Origin: Bacilli bacterium
GTDB lineage: Bacteria; Bacillota_I; Bacilli_A; RFN20; CAG-826
NCBI GenBank assembly: GCA_016298185.1
Contig: JAEDDA010000020.1
Location: forward strand, 1-18,667
Direction: 5' to 3'
Length of the DNA stretch: 18,667 nt
In this document: positions 13,884-18,667 of the stretch, in pieces
Layout: every line of letters starts with the position of its first letter
How positions within the stretch are numbered: position 1 is the stretch's first letter
Translations under genes and position numbers: made by a program
The notes under the pieces: model-generated
Database searches by the model: none
Told to the model about the DNA's origin: nothing
What the model saw: only the letters and a program-made list of their open reading frames with translations

Positions 13884-14483
13884 ATATATAAACAGTTCCC
13901 GAGTGACGAGGAATTGTTAAGACGCATTCATCAAAAAGATGAGAGTGCTAGAAACATTCTCATAGAGAAATATCATCGTTTTGCGTGGAGTATCGCCACA
14001 AAGTTTTTTGATACTCTTTTTGCGGTCTCTTTTACCGTAGAAGATTTAGTATCAATTGCTTTTTGTTCTGTGGATACGGCAATAAAAAAATATGATGCAA
14101 AGAAGAATAAATCTTTCTATTCATATTGGCAATGTATCGCGAATAATGCGATGAAAACATTTGTAAGACAAACAATTAAATCAAATAAAACTGATTCAAC
14201 TGTCTCTTTAGATGATCAAAATGAATATGGTGGAACGCTTCATGATTATGTTGCTAGTGAAGATTTAGATAAAGAAGTCTCTATCTATAATTCTTTAGTG
14301 AGCATCATTAATGATGAAAGATGTAATCTTCATAAATTAGAAAAAGAAGTAATTACGTTATCTCTTGATGGCTACGATATGAAAGAAATATCAAAGATAT
14401 TAAAAATCAATAAAACTACTGCTTATCGTAACTATCACAGTGCGATTAACAAGATTCGTCATTCAATTATCGATAAAAAGTAA
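13884..14483 (+). CDS. SigH-like alternative sigma factor (probable AUA start)
   Basis: Sigma-70 family factor of about 199 aa. Counting from the TTG at 13914, region 2 is at about 1-85 (ILIEKYHRFAWSIATKFF, EDLVSIAF, FYSYWQCIANNAMKTFVRQ), a SLDDQNEYGGTLHDYV linker is at 98-113, and region 4 HTH is at 140-185 (LEKEVITLSLDGYDMKEISKILKI). Layout and linker match B. subtilis SigH, and the position after cysS-rlmB is the SigH position. No ATG exists between the rlmB stop and the conserved sequence. A TTG at 13914 would cut off the conserved SDEELLRRI helix and has GAGG only 2 nt away. The in-frame AUA at 13884 keeps IYKQFPSDEELLRRI and sits 8 nt after GGAGG, so I prefer it. yacP is missing from its usual place. 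In Bacillus SigH drives transition-phase and competence genes; the regulon here is unknown. Confidence 0.82.
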   Translation: MYKQFPSDEELLRRIHQKDESARNILIEKYHRFAWSIATKFFDTLFAVSFTVEDLVSIAFCSVDTAIKKYDAKKNKSFYSYWQCIANNAMKTFVRQTIKSNKTDSTVSLDDQNEYGGTLHDYVASEDLDKEVSIYNSLVSIINDERCNLHKLEKEVITLSLDGYDMKEISKILKINKTTAYRNYHSAINKIRHSIIDKK

Positions 14484-14523
14484 CGTTATTGTATCTTAGC
14501 TTAAAAGCTGTGATATAATAACG
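14484..14523 (+). promoter_or_regulatory. Leaderless promoter of ecfA1 inside a 40-bp nested dyad
   Basis: Outer arms CGTTATTGTATC (14484-14495) and GATATAATAACG (14512-14523) match at 11 of 12 positions, the exception being a G-T pair. Inside them AGCTT (14498-14502) and AAGCT (14505-14509) form a second inverted repeat. The right arm contains TATAAT (14514-14519) with TG at 14511-14512, a full extended -10, 7 nt before the ecfA1 ATG. There is no T-run, so it is not a standard terminator for the sigma gene. It could be an operator or an RNA structure at the sigma transcript end. Confidence 0.55.
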
Positions 14524-14526
14524 CAC

Positions 14527-15351
14527 ATGAACAAGATTGAACTTAAAAACATTAGTTTTTCCTACTCAAGAGATGAAACTGAAGTTGTAAAACACGTGTC
14601 TTTTAAAGTTCGTGAAGGTTCTTATGTCTCCGTCGTTGGACATAATGGGTCTGGTAAATCAACCTTAGCAAGATTAATTATTGGACTCCTCGCCCCGAAC
14701 GAAGGTGAGATATATATCGATGATGAACTACTCACAAATAAGAGCGTTAGAAAACTTAGACAAAAAATTGGATTAGTATTTCAAAATCCTGATAATCAAT
14801 TCATTGGTGCAACTGTCGAAGACGACATTGCTTTTGGCTTGGAAAATAGAAGAATTCCAAGAAAGGATATGCAGGAAATCATTAATAACTATGCAAAACG
14901 CGTGGGAATGGATCTTTTTTTAACTAAAGAACCATCTCGTTTATCAGGTGGTCAAAAGCAAAGAGTCGCTATTGCGGGTGCTTTAGCATTGAATCCAGAA
15001 ATCCTTATTTTAGATGAAGCTACATCTATGCTTGATCCTAAAGGTAAAAGCGATATTCGTGGTTTGATTAATGAGATGAAAAAGAATAATCCTAATCTCA
15101 CCATTTTATCAATTACCCATGATGTTGAAGAAGCTTTTGATAGTGATGAAGTCTTAGTCCTTAATAAAGGTGAATTAGCCTATAAAGGAAAACCAAAAGA
15201 AGTATTCGCAAACAGAAAAGTTCTTGAATCTCTAAATTTAGAAATGCCTTTCATCATGGATTTAAAAGATAAATTAAGCAAAGAAGGTATCAATATTGAT
15301 AACTGTGAAAATATCGATGATATCGCGGAGGTTTTATGGCCATCCAAGTAA
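14527..15351 (+). CDS. ecfA1: ECF transporter energy-coupling ATPase EcfA1
   Basis: 274 aa ABC ATPase. With EcfA2 and EcfT it forms the energising module that drives substrate-specific S components for vitamins, cobalt/nickel and similar solutes. Walker A is GHNGSGKST (38-46), the Q-loop FQNPDNQF (85-92), signature LSGGQKQ (139-145), Walker B ILILDEATSMLD (159-170) and the H-loop His H198. The C-terminal tail (225-274) is typical of EcfA. The ATG has no Shine-Dalgarno site and lies 7 nt after an extended -10, so it is probably leaderless. ecfA2 overlaps its end by 16 bp. In Bacilli this set lies in the ribosomal-protein cluster after rplQ; here it follows the sigma factor instead. Confidence 0.95.
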   Translation: MNKIELKNISFSYSRDETEVVKHVSFKVREGSYVSVVGHNGSGKSTLARLIIGLLAPNEGEIYIDDELLTNKSVRKLRQKIGLVFQNPDNQFIGATVEDDIAFGLENRRIPRKDMQEIINNYAKRVGMDLFLTKEPSRLSGGQKQRVAIAGALALNPEILILDEATSMLDPKGKSDIRGLINEMKKNNPNLTILSITHDVEEAFDSDEVLVLNKGELAYKGKPKEVFANRKVLESLNLEMPFIMDLKDKLSKEGINIDNCENIDDIAEVLWPSK

Positions 15352-16193
15352 AAGACCTTCGTTATATCTATTTACCAAAGACACCAGAGCAAAATGTCGC
15401 TTTGGATGGTGTTTCTTTAACTATACCTAATAATGCCTTTGCTGCATTTATTGGTAGAACTGGTAGTGGTAAATCAACATTAGTCCAACATCTTAATGCT
15501 TTATTAACTCCATTTTCTGGAGAAATTGAAATCGATGATTTTAAAATCATCAACAATAGAAGAAAGAACAAGAGAATCAAAGAGTTAAGAAAACATGTAA
15601 GTTTAGTTTTCCAATTCCCTGAATATCAATTATTCGAAGAAACAGTGGAAAAGGATGTTGCCTTCGGTCTTAAAAACTTTGGCATGAAAGAGGCTGAGGC
15701 TATCAAAGAAGCCCACAAGGCTCTTTTATCAGTTGGCTTAGATGAAAAGTATTTTAAGAAATCCCCATTTGAATTAAGTGGTGGTGAAAAGCGTAGAGTC
15801 GCTATTGCGGGTATATTAGCCATTAATCCAGACATTTTAGTGCTTGATGAGCCGACCGCAGGATTAGATGTTAAAGGTGCGAAAGATGTTATGTCTTTAG
15901 TCCAAAAAATGCATGAGAGTGGCAAAACCATTATTATGGTTACCCATGACATGGATTTGGTTATGAAATACTGTAACTTAGTCTATGTCCTTAAGGATGG
16001 CAAATTAGCATATCAAGGAACTACAGATAAGTTATTTGATGAAGTTGGCGAAGATAGCGCAATTGAAATACCTCCTTTATATCAATTAGCCCAAAAGCTA
16101 AAACAAAGAGGAGCACCAATCCAAATTGAAAAAATCAAGAGTGTCGATGATCTAATCGCACAGGTGAAAGGATGGAACAAACGCCATGAATAA
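15336..16193 (+). CDS. ecfA2: ECF transporter energy-coupling ATPase EcfA2
   Basis: 285 aa, second ATPase of the ECF module, pairing with EcfA1. Walker A is GRTGSGKST (40-48), the Q-loop FQFPEYQLF (92-100) with the LFEETV sequence typical of EcfA2, signature LSGGEKRR (147-154), Walker B LVLDEPTAGLD (168-178) and H-loop His H204. The start overlaps ecfA1 by 16 bp, with GGAGG 4 nt upstream of the ATG, so translation is probably coupled. Its end overlaps ecfT by 8 bp. Both ATP sites look intact. Confidence 0.95.
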   Translation: MAIQVKDLRYIYLPKTPEQNVALDGVSLTIPNNAFAAFIGRTGSGKSTLVQHLNALLTPFSGEIEIDDFKIINNRRKNKRIKELRKHVSLVFQFPEYQLFEETVEKDVAFGLKNFGMKEAEAIKEAHKALLSVGLDEKYFKKSPFELSGGEKRRVAIAGILAINPDILVLDEPTAGLDVKGAKDVMSLVQKMHESGKTIIMVTHDMDLVMKYCNLVYVLKDGKLAYQGTTDKLFDEVGEDSAIEIPPLYQLAQKLKQRGAPIQIEKIKSVDDLIAQVKGWNKRHE

Positions 16194-17079
16194 TCTAACA
16201 TTCGGACGTTATTCTCCATATAACACCTTTACTCATAAATTAGACCCGAGAAACAAGTTATTCATCCTTGTTCTTTTGATTGTTTCAATTTTTTTACAAT
16301 TTCATATCTGGTCTACAACTATATTAATCAGCGCAGCATTTTTGATACTATTCATCCTTTTTATGCTCATATCTAAAGTGAGTTTTATCCAACTCTTCAA
16401 GAGTATGAAATCGATGTGGTTTTTGATATTCTTTATTCTTGTCGTTTACATATTTATTCCAAACAACAACTATACTCATGAATGGTATCGTTTTAATGCC
16501 CATTATGCGATATATTGGGATTCCTTATATCAAGCTGGCTATATCATCTTACGTATTATTTTAATGTTCTGCTTAACTATGATTTTAACATCCACAACTA
16601 AACCTATGGATTTAACCTATGCATTTGAATGGTATATGACACCATTAAAGATTGTTAGATTTCCGGTTCATGAAACCGCGATGACATTATCAATTGCCCT
16701 TAGGTTTATACCAACATTATTAGATGAAACAGAAAGAATTATGAAAGCTCAAGAATCACGTGGTGTTGATTTTGCCCATGGTGGGCTTGGTAAGAAATTT
16801 AAAGCTATTATCTCTTTGATTATTCCATTATTTGTGTCCGCTATTCAAAGAAGTGAAGAATTATCAGATGCCATGGAAGCAAGAGGCTATGATCCAAGAG
16901 CAAAGAGAACTAAATATCGTAAGCTCACATTCTCTTGGAGAGATGCAATTGCCTTATTAGTGGCCTTAGCCATCTTTGGTGGAGTCTTATATCTCTTCAT
17001 CATGGATCGTATCGGAATACCTAATGAACAATATATCCGTTTATTTGAATGGATTTTCAAAATCAATCCAGGTTTTTAG
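16186..17079 (+). CDS. ecfT: ECF transporter transmembrane scaffold EcfT
   Basis: 297 aa membrane protein linking the two ATPases to an S component. Hydrophobic segments are at about 25-38, 43-63, 77-92, 115-137, 207-221 and 253-273. The cytoplasmic coupling helices carry the two conserved Arg motifs, AQESRG (188-193) and AMEARG (229-234); GYDPRAKR (234-241) is also typical. The start GRYSPYNTFTHKLDPRNK is a hallmark of the family. It overlaps ecfA2 by 8 bp; the ribosome site is AAAGGATGG about 11 nt before the ATG. It ends in TAG, the only TAG stop in the window. No S component is encoded here, as expected for group II ECF transporters that share one module among several scattered S proteins. 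Confidence 0.95.
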   Translation: MNNLTFGRYSPYNTFTHKLDPRNKLFILVLLIVSIFLQFHIWSTTILISAAFLILFILFMLISKVSFIQLFKSMKSMWFLIFFILVVYIFIPNNNYTHEWYRFNAHYAIYWDSLYQAGYIILRIILMFCLTMILTSTTKPMDLTYAFEWYMTPLKIVRFPVHETAMTLSIALRFIPTLLDETERIMKAQESRGVDFAHGGLGKKFKAIISLIIPLFVSAIQRSEELSDAMEARGYDPRAKRTKYRKLTFSWRDAIALLVALAIFGGVLYLFIMDRIGIPNEQYIRLFEWIFKINPGF

Positions 17080-17091
17080 GGGGTTTTGTAG

Positions 17092-17829
17092 ATGAGATTA
17101 TTATGTCAAGTCGCCTATAAAGGCACCAATTATCAAGGTTGGCAAAAACAAAAAGATGCCCCAACTATTCAAGAAGAAATAGAAAAAGTATTATCAAAAA
17201 TTTTGAATACTGAAATCAATATCTATGGATCAGGAAGAACTGATTCTGGAGTTCATGCTCAAAGACAATATTTCCATTTCGATATTAAAAAAGATGTCGA
17301 CATTGATAAGCTTCGTTATTCACTTAACTGTTTACTTCCAAAAGACATCTATATTAACGAAATAAAACAAGTTGCAGATGATTTCCACGCAAGATTTTCT
17401 GCCAAATCAAAAACATATACGTACATTATTCGTTTAGATGAAAGAAATCCTTTCAATTTTGAATATGAATGCACCTATCCAATGCCTTGTGACGTCAACC
17501 TACTTGAGATGTCATTAAAACAGTTTGAAGGCACTCATGATTTTAGAGATTTTACTTCAAAAGAAGAAGATGAAGACGGATATGTAAGAACTATCTATTC
17601 TGTAGATGTTGTTAATCTTGAAAAAGTGAAACAATTTATCATTACATTCAAAGGCAATGGATTTATGAGATATATGATTAGAAATATGGTTGGCACTGCG
17701 CTTGCAGTTGCCTCACACAAAGAAAAAGAAGACTATATTGTCTATCATTTATCCAAAAAGGAAAATCGTGAAATTGTTCCGTATAAAGCACCAGCGGAAG
17801 GACTATATTTAGTGGATGTGAATTATTAA
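17092..17829 (+). CDS. truA: tRNA pseudouridine(38-40) synthase TruA
   Basis: 245 aa, the normal length for TruA, which isomerises uridines 38-40 in the tRNA anticodon arm. The catalytic Asp is D51 in GSGRTDSGVHA (46-56). The opening LLCQVAYKGTNYQGWQ and the C-terminal GNGFMRYMIRNMVGTAL are family signatures. It lies 12 nt after ecfT, with GGGGG about 8 nt before the ATG. The ecfA1-ecfA2-ecfT-truA order is conserved in Bacilli, so a shared transcript is likely; the functional link between ECF transport and TruA is only positional. Confidence 0.96.
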   Translation: MRLLCQVAYKGTNYQGWQKQKDAPTIQEEIEKVLSKILNTEINIYGSGRTDSGVHAQRQYFHFDIKKDVDIDKLRYSLNCLLPKDIYINEIKQVADDFHARFSAKSKTYTYIIRLDERNPFNFEYECTYPMPCDVNLLEMSLKQFEGTHDFRDFTSKEEDEDGYVRTIYSVDVVNLEKVKQFIITFKGNGFMRYMIRNMVGTALAVASHKEKEDYIVYHLSKKENREIVPYKAPAEGLYLVDVNY

Positions 17830-17833
17830 TTTA

Positions 17834-17880
17834 TTCACATTTAAATACTAGTTTGTTAAAATACTAAACCGAAAAGAGGA
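17834..17880 (+). promoter_or_regulatory. Promoter and ribosome site of yebC
   Basis: TTCACA (17834-17839), 17 bp, TAAAAT (17857-17862): both boxes match consensus at 5 of 6. The predicted start is near 17869, with a leader of about 19 nt carrying AGAGGA (17875-17880), 7 nt before the ATG. This is the cleanest conventional promoter in the window. Confidence 0.7.
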
Positions 17881-17887
17881 AAAACCC

Positions 17888-18598
17888 ATGGGAAGAGCAC
17901 ATGAAGTAAGAGCAAAGGCGATGGCTGCCACCGCCGCAAAAAGAAGTGCATTATTCAACAGAGCTTCTAAAGAAATCTATATGGCAGCAAAATCTGGTGA
18001 GCCAGATCCATCAATGAACTTAGCGTTAAGATCCGCTATTGAAAAATGGAGAGGTCAAAACGTTACAAAAGAAGTTATTGATAGAGCTATTCAAAAAGCT
18101 AAAGGTGGTTCTGCTGAATCATATACACAAGGACGTTATGAAGCGTTCGGCCCTGGTGGTTCTCTCTTAATCGTTGATTCTTTAACCGATAACAGCAATC
18201 GTGCTTTAGTCGAAATTAGAACAACTATCACAAAGAAAGGTGGACACTTAGGTTCCACGATCTTCAACTTTACAGAAGCAGGTGTCTTTGCTTTCAAAGG
18301 CGATAACAGAGATGAAGTCGAAGAAACATTAATCTTAAGCGATGTCGACGTTAGAGAAGTTACTGCTGAAGATGGAATTATTGAAGTCATAGTTGAACCA
18401 ACCGCATTCGCACAAGCTAGAGAAGTCTTATCCGGTATGGGTATTTCTGAATTCGAGACTGCTGAAATTACATTCTTAGCGAATGATCCAATCGAACTCG
18501 AAGACGAAGAAGATAAGAGAAAATTCACCGAAATGTTAGACATGCTCGATGAACTCGAAGACGTTCAAAACGTATATCACAACGTTAAAGGTTTATAA
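17888..18598 (+). CDS. yebC: YebC/PmpR family protein
   Basis: 236 aa, full length. The N-terminal MGRAHEVRAKAMAATAAKRS and KEIYMAAKSGEPDPSMNLALR are family signatures, followed by the helical domain (to about 80) and the two alpha-beta domains with GPGGSLLIVDSLTDNSNR (92-109, reading approximately) and KKGGHLGS. The acidic C-terminal helix (195-236) is typical. The family was annotated as transcriptional regulators; recent work on bacterial and mitochondrial members ties it to relief of ribosome stalling on proline-rich sequence. MGRAHEVR rather than MAGHSKW at the start places it with the second, YeeN/YeeI-like subgroup. It has its own promoter and a good ribosome site. Which of the two roles applies here cannot be told from sequence. 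Confidence 0.9.
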   Translation: MGRAHEVRAKAMAATAAKRSALFNRASKEIYMAAKSGEPDPSMNLALRSAIEKWRGQNVTKEVIDRAIQKAKGGSAESYTQGRYEAFGPGGSLLIVDSLTDNSNRALVEIRTTITKKGGHLGSTIFNFTEAGVFAFKGDNRDEVEETLILSDVDVREVTAEDGIIEVIVEPTAFAQAREVLSGMGISEFETAEITFLANDPIELEDEEDKRKFTEMLDMLDELEDVQNVYHNVKGL

Positions 18599-18612
18599 TT
18601 CTTCAAACAATA

Positions 18613-18649
18613 AGGTCCTTTCAAATTAAACGGGGAGTAACGGGGACCT
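18613..18649 (+). repeat. Inverted repeat and short direct repeat after yebC
   Basis: AGGTCC (18613-18618) and GGACCT (18644-18649) form a 6-bp inverted repeat with a 25-nt loop, and AACGGGGA occurs twice (18629-18636 and 18639-18646), 10 nt apart. No T-run follows, so it is not a typical terminator. The window ends 18 nt later, so what follows cannot be seen. Confidence 0.3.
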
Positions 18650-18667
18650 GACAAAAATCTCTCCACA

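Noticed and set aside
13914..14483. TTG start for the sigma factor
   Set aside because: It would remove the conserved helix just upstream, and its only GAGG is 2 nt away. The AUA at 13884 has a properly spaced GGAGG. TTG remains the fallback.
18136..18543. Long antisense frame across yebC
   Set aside because: It is a Ser-rich reverse-strand shadow of a well-conserved gene, with no ribosome site or recognisable domain.
1..18667. TGA read as tryptophan
   Set aside because: All conserved proteins are full length with TGG for Trp and no internal TGA, so the standard bacterial code holds here.

Overview
The window looks like a chromosomal segment of a low-GC, strictly anaerobic Bacilli-type bacterium, most likely an uncultured gut lineage near the RF39/RFN20 or Erysipelotrichales-Mollicutes branch. 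The evidence is AT-rich DNA with TAA-dominated stops (14 TAA, 1 TAG and 1 TGA among 16 genes), TGG-only tryptophan, Bacilli gene order, an oxygen-sensitive class III ribonucleotide reductase, an [FeFe]-hydrogenase, and a secreted leucine-rich-repeat surface protein of the kind common in gut Firmicutes. The lineage assignment is inference; no rRNA is present. I see no tRNA, rRNA, insertion sequence or CRISPR array.

Layout. 18-1619 (-) encodes a secreted BspA-like LRR protein. 1732-2418 (+) is a radical-SAM NrdG activase. It faces 2537-5829 (-), a two-gene unit of nrdD (class III RNR with a C-terminal glutaredoxin-like domain) and a thioredoxin-reductase-like flavoprotein. A 349-bp AT-rich gap (5830-6178) separates these from 6179-7381 (+), a single polypeptide joining an ADP-ribosyltransferase-like DUF3990-type toxin domain to a C-terminal XRE helix-turn-helix module. 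7527-11675 (+) is a trimeric [FeFe]-hydrogenase operon (NuoE-, NuoF- and HydA-like), closed by a strong terminator. 11742-14483 (+) is cysS-rlmB-sigH-like sigma factor, a contracted version of the Bacilli cysS-mrnC-rlmB-yacP-sigH block. 14527-17829 (+) is ecfA1-ecfA2-ecfT-truA, the energising module of ECF vitamin transporters plus a tRNA pseudouridine synthase. 17888-18598 (+) is a YebC-family translation/transcription factor.

How the parts fit together. The hydrogenase trimer probably couples NAD(H) and ferredoxin to H2. NrdD, NrdG and the flavoprotein make deoxynucleotides without oxygen. The flavoprotein keeps the redox CAVC motif but lacks the usual NADPH-binding motifs, and NrdD carries its own CPNC redoxin. 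A reduced-ferredoxin -> flavoprotein -> fused redoxin -> NrdD electron path is therefore a reasonable hypothesis.

The most striking cross-cutting observation is translational. Three unrelated transcription units (nrdG, the toxin-XRE gene and ecfA1) have a near-consensus -10 box ending 6-7 nt before the ATG and no Shine-Dalgarno sequence, so they appear to be leaderless, and each promoter is overlapped by a dyad. The hydrogenase, nrdD and yebC genes instead have clear Shine-Dalgarno sites. The sigma factor has neither ATG nor GTG; its best start is an AUA placed 8 nt after a GGAGG that sits inside a terminator-like hairpin.
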